From NCBI GenBank assembly GCA_002841315.1, contig PHEW01000001.1, forward strand, positions 62,001 through 126,000: a stretch of 64,000 nucleotides of DNA, given 5' to 3'. Shown here one piece after another: positions 1 to 8,675 of the stretch. Below the pieces are notes generated by a model that saw nothing but the letters and a program-made list of their open reading frames with translations, was not told the origin of the DNA and searched no databases. Position numbers and translations under genes: made by a program. Each line of letters begins with the position of its first letter. The first letter of the stretch is position 1. This DNA comes from Actinobacteria bacterium HGW-Actinobacteria-4 (GTDB lineage: Bacteria; Actinomycetota; Actinomycetes; Actinomycetales; Demequinaceae).

Positions 1-615
1 ATGGCGACGCTAGTGGCTACGACGTTGGGCATCGCACTTGCATACCTCCTCGCCAAGGGTCGCTTTCGAGGGCGCGGGCTGCTCGAGGCCATCATCACGC
101 TTCCGATCGTGCTTCCTCCCACAGTGCTGGGGTTCTACCTCTTGACGCTCCTGGGCGTGAACAGCGGGATCGGCCGTGCCTGGGAACGCGTGTTCGGCGG
201 TCCATTAGTGTTCACAGAGACCGCTGCCGTCATCGCCGCCTCGATCTCCGCGCTGCCCTTTGTGGTGCGCACGGCGCGAGCAGCCATCGAGGGGGTTGAC
301 TCACGGCTCGAGGCGCTTGCGAGAGTCGCCGGCCATTCCGAATGGCACGTAGCCCGGCTCGTGACCCTCCCGCTAGCTAGGCGCGGCCTTGCCGCCGGAG
401 TTGCGCTTGGATTCGCGCGCGCGCTGGGCGACTTTGGCGCGACCATCATGGTCGCGGGCAACATTCCTGGCCAAACCCAGACGTTGCCCATTGCCGTCTA
501 CGACGCCACTCAAGCTGGCGATTACGGCACCGCCCACGTGGGTTCGCTGATCTTGGCTGCCATCGCCATCGTGGTGCTCCTGGCAATCTCTCAGTTTGCG
601 GACAGGCGCATATGA
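1..615 (+). CDS. modB: Molybdate ABC transporter permease ModB, 5'-truncated
   Basis: Integral membrane subunit of a molybdate importer. The 204 visible residues contain the permease EAA-loop equivalent (EGVDSRLEALARVAGHSEWH) and the ModB-like stretch GDFGATIMVAGNIPGQTQT, which in E. coli ModB reads as a GEFGATITFVSNIPGETRT-type sequence. From memory E. coli ModB has roughly 20 more N-terminal residues, so the ATG at base 1 is probably internal and the true start lies left of the window. The gene overlaps modC by 4 bp (ATGA), so the two are translationally coupled; a ModA binding protein gene would be expected just upstream. Confidence 0.9.
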   Translation: MATLVATTLGIALAYLLAKGRFRGRGLLEAIITLPIVLPPTVLGFYLLTLLGVNSGIGRAWERVFGGPLVFTETAAVIAASISALPFVVRTARAAIEGVDSRLEALARVAGHSEWHVARLVTLPLARRGLAAGVALGFARALGDFGATIMVAGNIPGQTQTLPIAVYDATQAGDYGTAHVGSLILAAIAIVVLLAISQFADRRI

Positions 616-1337
616 GCAATGTGACCATCACCGCAACAACGGCCACCGGAGGATCATCCGTCCACGCTGATTTCGTGGCGGGACCCGGCATCACCGCGCT
701 GTTTGGCCCCTCCGGCGCCGGCAAGAGCGTCACTCTTGCGACGATCGCCGGCCTGCTCCGGCCCGTGACGGGTACCGTCACGATCGAAGGCACGGTAGTC
801 GCCGACGCTGCCGCCGGTATCCATATGCGCACACAAGAGCGGCGACTCGGAATGGTCTTTCAAGACGCGGCATTGCTATCGCACCGCTCTCCCCTCGACA
901 ACGTCGCGCTGGCCGTACGCGGCGGCGCGGGTGGGCGCGAACGCCGCGAGGTTGCGCGATCGTGGCTTGAGCGCGTCCAGGCGGGGCACCTCGCGCACGC
1001 ACCAACTGCGGCACTATCCGGAGGCGAGCGCCAGCGAGTTGCCCTCGCGCGGGCTCTCGCCGGAGACCCTCGACTGCTGCTCCTGGATGAGCCCTTCAGC
1101 GCGCTCGACCATCACACCCGCGTTGCCCTGCGCCAGCTCGTGCTCGACATCGTCGCCGATCAAGACATCGCCGCGCTACTGGTCACCCACGATGTCGACG
1201 ACATCCTGGCTCTTGCCACGAGCGTCGTGGTCTTTGAGCCCGGTCGCACTGAAGGTACCTACGCTGTGAATGCGCGTGACGTGCCTGCGCTACTGCGAGA
1301 CATGAGGGTCACTCCCCACGGCGACCCGGGACCTTAG
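612..1337 (+). CDS. modC: Molybdate ABC transporter ATP-binding protein ModC (short form)
   Basis: Cytoplasmic ATPase that powers ModB. Walker A GPSGAGKS is at residues 32-39, the ABC signature LSGGE at 135-139 and Walker B LLLLDEP at 155-161, followed by the switch histidine in LLVTHDVDD. At 241 aa it ends soon after the nucleotide-binding domain, while classical ModC proteins are about 350 aa and carry a C-terminal molybdate-binding TOBE/MOP domain; that domain is absent. Substrate assignment rests mainly on the partner ModB. The start ATG overlaps the modB stop. Confidence 0.9.
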   Translation: MSNVTITATTATGGSSVHADFVAGPGITALFGPSGAGKSVTLATIAGLLRPVTGTVTIEGTVVADAAAGIHMRTQERRLGMVFQDAALLSHRSPLDNVALAVRGGAGGRERREVARSWLERVQAGHLAHAPTAALSGGERQRVALARALAGDPRLLLLDEPFSALDHHTRVALRQLVLDIVADQDIAALLVTHDVDDILALATSVVVFEPGRTEGTYAVNARDVPALLRDMRVTPHGDPGP

Positions 1338-1350
1338 GCCCCCCATAAGT

Positions 1351-1362
1351 TACGCAAGCGTA
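1351..1362. promoter_or_regulatory. Inverted repeat TACGC-AA-GCGTA upstream of the nitronate monooxygenase gene
   Basis: A 5-bp-arm palindrome with a 2-bp spacer lies 32 bp before the GTG start at 1395. Its position suggests an operator or the flank of a promoter. It resembles palindromes I recall near actinobacterial lipid-metabolism genes, but I cannot name the regulator. Confidence 0.3.
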
Positions 1363-1394
1363 GGTTAGCCTTGGTAGAACAGAGAGGCTCCCCC

Positions 1395-2906
1395 GTGACA
1401 GCCCACCCCGATGCGCTCGCTCCTGTCCCCCTCCCCACCCGACTGCGCCTGCCGCTTCCCACCGTCATTCAAGGCGGCATGGGTGTGGGTGTGAGTTCGT
1501 GGCGGCTCGCGTCGCAGGTTGCGCAGGCGGGCCAGCTGGGCGTGGTGTCCGGCACCGCGCTGGACCTGGTGCTGGCCCGCCGACTCCAAGACGGCGACCC
1601 CACGGGCGAGTTTCGCCGCGCGCTGGCCGCCTTCCCCGTGCCGGGCGTTGCCGAACGCACCCTTGCCATCTACTTCAAGCCTGGAGGCAGGGCACCTGGG
1701 ACTCCGTACCGCCCCACGCCCCGGCTGTCGATGAATCCGCGTCCCGTCGCTCAAGAACTCACCATCCTGGGCAACTTCGTGGAAGTGTGGCTCGCAAAAG
1801 AGGGCCACGACGGCTTGGTGGGCGTCAACTACCTCGAGAAGATTCAGATGGCCACGCCCGCGTCCGCCTACGGCGCGATGCTCGCCGGGGTCGACTACGT
1901 GCTGATGGGTGCCGGCTTGCCCCGCGACATCCCGCACCTGCTCGACGAACTCGCCCAGCATCGGCCGGTGTCGTTGCCCGTCCACGTCGCTGGCGGCGCG
2001 GACGCCTACACCGCGAACCTGAACCCCGCGAAGTTGTTCGGCACAGACCTGCCTCCCGTGACGCGACCGGCATTCCTCGCGATCGTCTCCGCCCACGTGC
2101 TATCCACGGTGCTGGCCCGCGAGGACCACACCCGTCCAGACGGCTTCGTGGTGGAAGGCCCGCGTGCTGGAGGCCACAACACTCCCCCGCGCGGCAAACT
2201 CGTGGTCGACGACGCCGGGGAACCAGTGTTCGGAGAGCGCGACTACGCCGACATCGCCAAAGTCGCCGCATGTGGCCTTCCCTTCTGGCTTGCCGGGGCC
2301 TACGGCACACCTGAGCGGCTGCTCGAAGCACTATCGCTGGGCGCCGCGGGGGTCCAAGTGGGCACCGTCTTCGCACTCGCCGAAGAGTCCGGCTTCCTGC
2401 CCGAACTGCGCCGCGACCTCGTGGCGAGGCTGAGAGAAGGAACGCTCGAGGTCAAGACAGACCTGCTCGCCTCCCCCACCGGCTTCCCGTTCAAGGTGGC
2501 CCAGGTGCCGGGCACGCTCGCGGCACCCGAGGACCGCGAAGCACGGTTCCGGGTGTGCGACCTCAGCTTTCTGCGCACGCCCTTCATCCGCGACGGCGGA
2601 GCGCTCGACTATCGGTGCCCATCCGAGCCTGTCGCCGTGTATGTGCGCAAGGGCGGCGACGCTGCGGACACCGAGGGCAAGGTATGCCTGTGCAACTCCC
2701 TCGCCGCGAACATCGGCCTGGGGCAGGAGCGCAAAGGCACCGGCGTCGAAAAGACGTTGCTTACCCTAGGCGATGACCTCGCAGGCCCGCGCGAACTCCT
2801 CGAGGTCTACCCCGACGGATGGACCGGACAAGAGGCGGTCGAGTGGCTACTCAGCGCGGTGCTTGAAGGCGTCCCAGCCCTCGATGCGGAACTGGTGAAT
2901 CGGTAG
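1395..2906 (+). CDS. Nitronate monooxygenase / 2-nitropropane dioxygenase family flavoprotein
   Basis: Predicted FMN-dependent TIM-barrel enzyme that oxidises alkyl nitronates or related metabolites. Family signatures are the N-terminal [10 protein letters not shown] loop, the central [11 protein letters not shown] segment, the EGPRAGGHN motif with the likely catalytic His, and the FMN-phosphate loop [15 protein letters not shown]. The 503-aa length, with a C-terminal extension containing [14 protein letters not shown], fits the long actinobacterial subfamily. A TTG start at 1371 is open, but the GTG at 1395 has an AGAGAGG ribosome-binding site 7 bp upstream and is preferred. The 3' end overlaps convergent panD by 60 bp. 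Confidence 0.82.
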   Translation: MTAHPDALAPVPLPTRLRLPLPTVIQGGMGVGVSSWRLASQVAQAGQLGVVSGTALDLVLARRLQDGDPTGEFRRALAAFPVPGVAERTLAIYFKPGGRAPGTPYRPTPRLSMNPRPVAQELTILGNFVEVWLAKEGHDGLVGVNYLEKIQMATPASAYGAMLAGVDYVLMGAGLPRDIPHLLDELAQHRPVSLPVHVAGGADAYTANLNPAKLFGTDLPPVTRPAFLAIVSAHVLSTVLAREDHTRPDGFVVEGPRAGGHNTPPRGKLVVDDAGEPVFGERDYADIAKVAACGLPFWLAGAYGTPERLLEALSLGAAGVQVGTVFALAEESGFLPELRRDLVARLREGTLEVKTDLLASPTGFPFKVAQVPGTLAAPEDREARFRVCDLSFLRTPFIRDGGALDYRCPSEPVAVYVRKGGDAADTEGKVCLCNSLAANIGLGQERKGTGVEKTLLTLGDDLAGPRELLEVYPDGWTGQEAVEWLLSAVLEGVPALDAELVNR

Positions 2907-3323
2907 GCCGGACCGCTCGAGCCCCATACCGTCCGGCACCTGGCCCGGCTCGTCGCCCTCGTCAACAATCACATTGTGAGCGTCCACGAACACCACGTGC
3001 GGCTCGAACGTGCGGGCGTCAGCGTCGCTCAGCATGCCGTAGGCGATCACAATGATGAGGTCGCCCGGCTTGACCAGGTGCGCGGCGGCCCCATTGATGC
3101 AGATCTGGCCGCTGTCAGGCTCGCCGGGGATCGCATAGGTAGTGAGCCGGTTGCCGTTGGTGACGTCCACCACGTCCACCCGCTGGCCCGGGAGGAGGTC
3201 CGCGCGCTCCATGAGGGTCGCGTCAATGGTGATGGAACCCACGTAATGAAGATCAGCCTGCGTCACCGTGGCCCTGTGAATCTTGGAGATCATCATGGGG
3301 CGCTGCAAGGACGGGAAAGACAT
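2847..3323 (-). CDS. panD: Aspartate 1-decarboxylase PanD
   Basis: Converts L-aspartate to beta-alanine for pantothenate synthesis. It is made as a proenzyme that self-cleaves at Gly-Ser to create a pyruvoyl group; the site is visible as [12 protein letters not shown] with Ser at residue 30. The conserved [13 protein letters not shown] segment follows. The ATG at 3323 begins 4 bp after the panC stop and has GGAG upstream; internal ATGs at residues 10-11 would give the more usual N-terminus and cannot be excluded. The C-terminal tail is somewhat longer than in typical PanD and is encoded in DNA that also encodes the end of the convergent flavoprotein gene. Confidence 0.93.
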   Translation of the reverse strand: MSFPSLQRPMMISKIHRATVTQADLHYVGSITIDATLMERADLLPGQRVDVVDVTNGNRLTTYAIPGEPDSGQICINGAAAHLVKPGDLIIVIAYGMLSDADARTFEPHVVFVDAHNVIVDEGDEPGQVPDGMGLERSGLPIHQFRIEGWDAFKHRAE

Positions 3324-3327
3324 GGGC

Positions 3328-4167
3328 TCAAACTCCGATGCGTGTGGTCACGTTATCAATCAACCGGGTGCTACCCACGCGGGCGGCCACGGCTATCACT
3401 ACCTCTCCACGGTAGTCGCTTGGCACCGGCTGCGCCGACCCCGGGTCAAGGGCCGCGAAGTAGTCCAGGTGGACGCCTGGGGCGTTGGCGAGAATCTCGA
3501 GACCCGCCGCGAGCGTGGCCGGGACGTCCGCGCCTGACGTCGCCACGGCATCGGCCGCCTTGAGCGCCTTGATGAGCGCGAGCGCGTTGACGTGGTCGGC
3601 CTCACTCAGGTGCTGGTTGCGGCTGGAAAGGGCGAGGCCATCAACGCCGCGAACTGTCGGCACGCCCAGGACCTCCACCGGAACATTGAGGTCCCGCACC
3701 ATGGTGCGGATAGCGATCAGCTGCTGCGCATCCTTCTGACCAAACAGGGCGACGTCGGGACCAGTGAGATTCATGAGCTTGAGTACCACAGTCAGCACGC
3801 CGTCAAAGTGCCCGGGCCGGTACTCGCCCTCGAACACGGCACCGAGCGGTCCAGCACTGACCGTGACAATGGGTGTGCCGCCGGGGTAGACATCCTCAAC
3901 GTCGGGCACATAGAGCACATCCACGCCGGCATCGCTCAGCAGCGCGACGTCCCGCTCCACGTCACGCGGATACTTTTCCAGGTCCGCGGGGTCGTTGAAC
4001 TGAAGCGGGTTGACGAAGATCGTCACCACCACCTGGTCGGCGAGTTCCGCCGCCCGGCGGGTGAGCGCCAGGTGACCCTCATGGAGTGCACCCATGGTCA
4101 TCACGACGGCGCGCGTACCCACGCGCGGCAGCGCGGCCAGATCCGCGGAGGTCGTGACGATGTCCAT
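3328..4167 (-). CDS. panC: Pantothenate synthetase (pantoate--beta-alanine ligase) PanC
   Basis: ATP-dependent condensation of pantoate with beta-alanine, the last step of pantothenate synthesis. Nucleotidyltransferase signatures are [10 protein letters not shown] (HIGH-like), FVNPLQF, the [10 protein letters not shown] loop and LSSRNQ (KMSKS equivalent). At 279 aa the length is normal for actinobacterial PanC. It lies between the DUF2520 gene (35 bp upstream) and panD (4 bp downstream) in one leftward operon, so beta-alanine supply and use are co-transcribed. No panB is visible in the window. Confidence 0.95.
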   Translation of the reverse strand: MDIVTTSADLAALPRVGTRAVVMTMGALHEGHLALTRRAAELADQVVVTIFVNPLQFNDPADLEKYPRDVERDVALLSDAGVDVLYVPDVEDVYPGGTPIVTVSAGPLGAVFEGEYRPGHFDGVLTVVLKLMNLTGPDVALFGQKDAQQLIAIRTMVRDLNVPVEVLGVPTVRGVDGLALSSRNQHLSEADHVNALALIKALKAADAVATSGADVPATLAAGLEILANAPGVHLDYFAALDPGSAQPVPSDYRGEVVIAVAARVGSTRLIDNVTTRIGV

Positions 4168-4202
4168 GGGGTCTCCTGTGTGGTTTGGGGGAGGGCTTGG
4201 GT

Positions 4203-5075
4203 CTAGCCGAGCGTCGCAATAATGTCAGCGTATTGCGCAGGTCCGATGCGCCCGCCCGCAAGCGCAATGTCAGCCGTCGCGCGGGCCATCGCCCGGTACG
4301 CCGCGAGGGTCTCTGGTTGATCGTGCAGGCTCGCGATGTGCGCCTCGATGGTGCCGACGTCGGCCCTCACCACCGGGCCCGTGAGAGTTGACACCGCCCC
4401 TGGCGCCTCGCTAAGCGCTCCCTCGACGGAGGCGTGCACCAACGGCCCCAACAGCCTGCCCGGCTCCTCCACGCCAATGCGCGCCAGCATGGCCGCGCCC
4501 TGCGCAACCGCCGTGACCGCGTGATTCGCCGCGTGTACCAGGGCAGCGTGATACAGCGGGCGGTCGACGTTAGCGATCTCGATGGGCTCCCCACCCATCT
4601 CCACCACGAGCGCCTGCGCGATGGGGAGCACCGGAGCGGCGGCGCTCACAGCGAACACCGCGTCGGTGAGGCGGGCGCGATCCACGCTGGTGCCCGTAAA
4701 GGTCATCGCCGGGTGAATCGCGAGCGTAAGCACGCCTTGGGCCTGCGCAGGCTCAAGGATCTCGGTGCCATAGCGCCCCGACGTGTGGACGGCGATCTGG
4801 CCCGCGCGCCATGCGCCCACCTTCGCAAGTCCGTCGGTGAGTGGACCAAGCGCATCATCAGGGACCGTCAGGAGCACCAGGTCAGCGGCGCGCACCACCG
4901 CCTCGGGGTCCAGGTGCGGGACGTCGGGAAGCATCGCGTCGATGCGGCTTGCGGAGTCCTCGCTTACCCCCGATGCACCCACCACCTCGTGGCCCGCGGC
5001 GCGCAACGCGGCACCCAGCACGGCGCCCACCCTCCCGGCACCTACAACACCGATCGCGAGGCGTCCGGGCTTCAC
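4203..5075 (-). CDS. Rossmann-fold DUF2520 protein of the pan operon (candidate ketopantoate reductase)
   Basis: NAD(P)-binding protein with an N-terminal Rossmann motif (GVVGAGRVGAVLG), LLTVPDDAL at the end of the dinucleotide domain, the SGRYGTEIL and HPAMTF segments, and a C-terminal helical DUF2520 domain. This architecture equals M. tuberculosis Rv3603c, next to panC there too. The dehydrogenase-like fold in a pantothenate operon suggests ketopantoate reduction, but that is inference. The start is set at GTG 5075: GGAGG lies 7 bp upstream and the GTGA overlaps the preceding stop; the longer ATG frame from 5111 lacks such a site and would overlap the upstream gene by 40 bp. Confidence 0.85.
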   Translation of the reverse strand: MKPGRLAIGVVGAGRVGAVLGAALRAAGHEVVGASGVSEDSASRIDAMLPDVPHLDPEAVVRAADLVLLTVPDDALGPLTDGLAKVGAWRAGQIAVHTSGRYGTEILEPAQAQGVLTLAIHPAMTFTGTSVDRARLTDAVFAVSAAAPVLPIAQALVVEMGGEPIEIANVDRPLYHAALVHAANHAVTAVAQGAAMLARIGVEEPGRLLGPLVHASVEGALSEAPGAVSTLTGPVVRADVGTIEAHIASLHDQPETLAAYRAMARATADIALAGGRIGPAQYADIIATLG

Positions 5076-6652
5076 GCTTGTTCCTCCGCCAACCCCACTG
5101 CCGCCATCCACTGCTCGGGAGTCTGGCGCTGCCTCCCGCGCCTGGCGCGCTCAGCCTGCTGCGTCAACAACTCAATGGCATCAACGACGGCCAGTTGATC
5201 GGCGACCGGAATCACCGGCCCCTTCGTGGAGTGAACCTCGATCGAGGCCAGTCTCAGAGCACGCTGCAGCGGGCCCTGCTTGAGCGACAACGACTGCGTG
5301 CGCTCGTGAGGGACCACAAAGATTTCCTTGACCAGCCACCCGTGGCGAATCAGCAACGCCTTGTCGGTAGCCTTCACGCCACGGAAGCGCCACTGCAAGA
5401 GGTCGTACACCATCGAGCGTCGCGGGCTAGGCGTGAAGCCGCCATCAGCGCCCGTGCCGGACATCGCGCGGGAGATCGTGCTCGCTGGGTCCGGGTCGCC
5501 CATGTCCGGAAGCACCAGCCACAGCGCAGTCAGAGCGTCCTGGCGGGTCCCGACTGGAAGCAGGGTGGACACCGCCGCCGTCTCATCCTGATAGCCCGCC
5601 ACGTTGATGGTGATCCGCCACCAGTCCTTGCGGCGCCACAGCAGCGACTGCTTGAGGTGCACCGCCTGCACTCGCCCCGGAGGTACCGTCTGGCGACGCG
5701 TCTCGAGCAGGCCATGGCGCAGGCGGATCCCGTCCTGAGAGATCGATGCCGCGAACCCAAACCCGCTGTTGAGAATGCTCCAGAAATAGCCCAGCACACC
5801 GGCAACCACAGGGATGGCAGTGACGAACCCGCCGCTGACAGCCACGGCCACCGCCTGATCGATGTTCGCGTCCCACACGAACACTGCCATCACAACGATG
5901 ATCGGAATCGACGCCATCACGACAAAGGGCCAAGACAGCACCATAGAACCCACGAGCCTGCCCAGGTGAACCGCGTACATCTCCCGTTCCGCAGCGGAAG
6001 GGATCGCGGGCACACCTTCCGGCATGTGCGCCAGATCGCGGAGGCTAGGCGCCGGCGCATCGAAGTTGACCGCGACTGCTTGGGCGGCCTCCGCGACAGC
6101 GCCCGCATCCGCTGCCACCGGCGCCGCATGACCTGCGGCGAGCACCAAGATCTCGTTACGCAGGGCATCCGCATCCCCCAGGCGCAAGAACGCGATCTCC
6201 GTGGCCGATCCCTCACCACCCGCAACCTCAATACGCAACTTCGCGAACCCAAAGATGCGTGCCAACAGCGGCTGCACCACATCGACCGCCTGCAGGCGGT
6301 TCAGCCTGGCCTGGCGTTGCTTCCGGGAGATCACGCCGGAACGCTGATACACGGCGTCATCACCAATCCGGTACTGCGTGAAATACCACGACAGATAAGA
6401 CAAGCCGACGATGATGGCGACCACCAGCACGGCTGCGACAATCACCAGCGCAGGGTGGATACCGAGGGCCTCAAACTCGTCAAAGTCATCGAACTCGCCC
6501 GGCTCAACCGGCGATCCCGTCAACCACTGCGGACCAGAGGTGTAGAACCATCCACCGGCAATTGCGGCGAACACTGCCCACCCGCCAAGGATGGGCGACA
6601 CCGGGTGGACGCGCGCCCACTCACGCGGAGCCCGGTAAACGGACTGGCTCAC
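5072..6652 (-). CDS. Large PH-domain (bPH_2, YdbT-like) membrane protein
   Basis: A 526-aa membrane protein with paired transmembrane helices near residues 24-40 and 70-90 and further pairs near 235-290, separated by soluble bacterial pleckstrin-homology-like modules. The recurring bPH_2 pattern (ISRKQRQARLNRLQAVDV; LLETRRQTVPPGRVQAVHLK; FVVPHERTQSLSLKQGPLQ) is seen three times. YdbS/YdbT pairs are membrane proteins of unknown biochemical role, linked in Bacillus to tolerance of bacteriocin-like toxins. It overlaps the smaller PH gene upstream and the DUF2520 gene downstream by 4 bp each. Confidence 0.85.
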   Translation of the reverse strand: MSQSVYRAPREWARVHPVSPILGGWAVFAAIAGGWFYTSGPQWLTGSPVEPGEFDDFDEFEALGIHPALVIVAAVLVVAIIVGLSYLSWYFTQYRIGDDAVYQRSGVISRKQRQARLNRLQAVDVVQPLLARIFGFAKLRIEVAGGEGSATEIAFLRLGDADALRNEILVLAAGHAAPVAADAGAVAEAAQAVAVNFDAPAPSLRDLAHMPEGVPAIPSAAEREMYAVHLGRLVGSMVLSWPFVVMASIPIIVVMAVFVWDANIDQAVAVAVSGGFVTAIPVVAGVLGYFWSILNSGFGFAASISQDGIRLRHGLLETRRQTVPPGRVQAVHLKQSLLWRRKDWWRITINVAGYQDETAAVSTLLPVGTRQDALTALWLVLPDMGDPDPASTISRAMSGTGADGGFTPSPRRSMVYDLLQWRFRGVKATDKALLIRHGWLVKEIFVVPHERTQSLSLKQGPLQRALRLASIEVHSTKGPVIPVADQLAVVDAIELLTQQAERARRGRQRQTPEQWMAAVGLAEEQA

Positions 6653-7128
6653 AGCCCAGCCAGCTTCGCTTCGCCCTGGGTGGTGAGGCGGTCGCGCAGC
6701 CGCGCTGCCTCATCCACAAGGACGCCGCTCAAGTGCGCGTCCGTGCCCGGCGAGGCCGTATGCAGTTGCACCCGCGCAATGCCGAGCATCCGCGACAGCG
6801 GGCCCTGGTGCACCTCGACATACTGCATGCGGCCATACGGGACCACGGTAACCCGACGAAAGAGCCGCCCGCGCTTCACCAACAGATCATCCTCACGCTC
6901 AGCCCACGCATGCGCCTTCACCTGCCACACGATGATCACGGAGAACCAGACGCCCAACGCAGCCGCCGCACCCGCCCCGATCCACAGCCACGGAGTAACC
7001 CACACGGCGAGCACCACCCAGGCGGCGATCGGCACCCCGAACCACAGCCACAGCGTGATCATGCGCGCCGTGATCAAACGAGTCGAGGCATACGTCCAGT
7101 CAGTCCCAGCAGGGTTAAACCATGTCAT
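6649..7128 (-). CDS. Small PH-domain (bPH_2, YdbS-like) membrane protein
   Basis: A 159-aa protein with two hydrophobic helices (about residues 18-60, with the turn rich in Trp and Pro) followed by one bPH_2 module containing LLVKRGRLFRRVTVVPYGRM and QYVEVHQGPLSRMLGIARVQ, the standard YdbS-type pattern. It overlaps the larger PH gene by 4 bp (ATGA), and the two products probably form one membrane complex. The DUF3180 gene ends 26 bp upstream. Confidence 0.85.
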   Translation of the reverse strand: MTWFNPAGTDWTYASTRLITARMITLWLWFGVPIAAWVVLAVWVTPWLWIGAGAAAALGVWFSVIIVWQVKAHAWAEREDDLLVKRGRLFRRVTVVPYGRMQYVEVHQGPLSRMLGIARVQLHTASPGTDAHLSGVLVDEAARLRDRLTTQGEAKLAGL

Positions 7129-7154
7129 GACTGACAGTCTGCCACTGCCGTGGG

Positions 7155-7625
7155 TTACGCCGCTTCCATCTCTGCGGCATCGTCATTGCTTGGCGGGTCA
7201 ACCCTGCACCACCGCTCCGCAATCCACGCAGCCACCATCAGCGCCACGCCGCCGAGCATGGCAATCACCGCTGTGATTGCCACCTCGCGGCGCGGTGCAT
7301 GACTCCAATCCACGGCGAGCGCGAGCGCGTAGCCGCCGCACGCACCGGCCACCAACGCACCGGTAAAGGCCGACGCTTGGGCGAGTACAGCGATGCGGGC
7401 CGCCCTCAGGGCGTTGAGACCCGGCTTCTTGCCACGCACAAACTCGCGTACTTCCCACCCAGCTCCGAGCGACACCGCCGCGAGGGTCAGGGTCACCACC
7501 GTCAATGTCCATGGCAGAGGCATGGGCGAGTTGCCGCGATCGGCCATGACGATCGACACCAGCCAAGCCACCGCGGCGGCAGCTCCCGCCGCGAGTGCGA
7601 GACGCTGCCAGGTCAGCGGAGTCAC
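7155..7625 (-). CDS. DUF3180 four-helix membrane protein
   Basis: A 156-aa protein with four predicted membrane helices (about residues 9-27, 36-55, 81-105 and 118-137) and short loops; no catalytic motif is visible. DUF3180 proteins are found directly after folK in many actinobacteria (M. tuberculosis Rv3605c occupies the same place), which is the main evidence for identity. It starts 2 bp after the folB-folK stop. Function unknown. Confidence 0.82.
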   Translation of the reverse strand: MTPLTWQRLALAAGAAAAVAWLVSIVMADRGNSPMPLPWTLTVVTLTLAAVSLGAGWEVREFVRGKKPGLNALRAARIAVLAQASAFTGALVAGACGGYALALAVDWSHAPRREVAITAVIAMLGGVALMVAAWIAERWCRVDPPSNDDAAEMEAA

Positions 7626-7627
7626 CG

Positions 7628-8671
7628 CTAGCCTCCGGCGGGTGCGACCGCTGCGCGAGGTGGCCAGGGGTCTGCCACCAACTCGACCCCGTGAGCGCCT
7701 ACCGCTGCAGCGAGGTCAGCAACACGACCGCCGCGCGGGCCCCCGAGTTCTGCCTGCGGCTCCATCGCCGCCCACGGAACCAGCACAAATCCGCGCTCAT
7801 GCGCGCGCGGGTGAGGAAGCGTCAGGTCTGCGGTGGAACCTTCCACATCGCTATACGCCACGATGTCGATGTCGAGCGTGCGGGGGCCGTTCACCTCTAA
7901 GCGCTCCCTGCCGTGCACCATCTCGATGCCCTGGCAGGCACCCAGCAACTCACGCGGCGCGAGCGCGGTGTGGATGCGCACCACGGCGTTGAAGTAGTCG
8001 TCTTGGGGTGGACCGCCCACCGGGCGCGAGCGCACCAGCGGCGATGTGGCGCGCACCTCGATCCCAGTGATGCGGTGCAGTTCTCCCACCGCCGCAGCAA
8101 GGGTTGCTTGCGCGTCGCCCATGTTTCCTCCCAAGGCGAGCAGGGCGGGCACAGGCTGCGCGGGGCGGTTGTCGAAGCCGTCATGCGGAGGGCCTGCAGC
8201 GCCGGGCGCGAGGGGGTCGTCAGCCATGCCTGCCGAGGAGCCGATGCGCTTATCCGACCACAACCCACCTGTACGCAGGTCCCGGCGAATCCTGACAATC
8301 ACATCCTGGAACTCCACATGCAAAGGTGCCTGCGGCTTATGGAGCGCGACGTCCACGCAGTGCACGCCGTCCATCGCCAGCACGGCACGAGCAATGTGAT
8401 CCGCGACCGTCTCGATCAACTGGGCTGGATCTCCCGCAATGATCTCGGCAGCACGGTCGGCGATGTCGGAGTAGTTCACGGTCTTGGTGAGGTCGTCCCG
8501 CGCGGCCGCCGCCCTTGTGCTCACGTGCGCCACGACATCCGCCAAGAACACTTGGCCGGTCGCGCGCTCCGTGGCGAGCACTCCATGAAAGCCGGTTACC
8601 CGGATTCCCTGGACCACCACCTGATCGAGCTCTACTCCGTCTTTGACATACGGCGTCACTGTCGTGGTCAT
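7628..8671 (-). CDS. folB-folK: Bifunctional dihydroneopterin aldolase / HPPK (FolB-FolK fusion)
   Basis: Two consecutive folate enzymes in one 347-aa chain. Residues about 1-125 are FolB (VVVQGIRVTGFHGVLATER, TVNYSDIADRAAEII, VALHKPQAPL), which cleaves dihydroneopterin. After a Gly/Pro/Asp-rich linker comes FolK (LLALGGNMGDAQATL, RSRPVGGPPQDDYFNAVV, NGPRTLDIDIVAY, LPHPRAHERGFVLVPW), which pyrophosphorylates 6-hydroxymethyl-dihydropterin. M. tuberculosis has the two as separate neighbours. The ATG at 8671 lies 4 bp after the folP stop and is favoured over an ATG at 8749 that would overlap folP by about 75 bp. Confidence 0.92.
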   Translation of the reverse strand: MTTTVTPYVKDGVELDQVVVQGIRVTGFHGVLATERATGQVFLADVVAHVSTRAAAARDDLTKTVNYSDIADRAAEIIAGDPAQLIETVADHIARAVLAMDGVHCVDVALHKPQAPLHVEFQDVIVRIRRDLRTGGLWSDKRIGSSAGMADDPLAPGAAGPPHDGFDNRPAQPVPALLALGGNMGDAQATLAAAVGELHRITGIEVRATSPLVRSRPVGGPPQDDYFNAVVRIHTALAPRELLGACQGIEMVHGRERLEVNGPRTLDIDIVAYSDVEGSTADLTLPHPRAHERGFVLVPWAAMEPQAELGGPRGGRVADLAAAVGAHGVELVADPWPPRAAVAPAGG

Positions 8672-8675
8672 GTAC

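Noticed and set aside
4841..7276. An 811-codon open frame on the plus strand
   Set aside because: It runs antisense to the PH-domain and DUF2520 genes, is rich in Arg/His/Pro, and has no domain or ribosome-binding site; it is a high-GC shadow frame.
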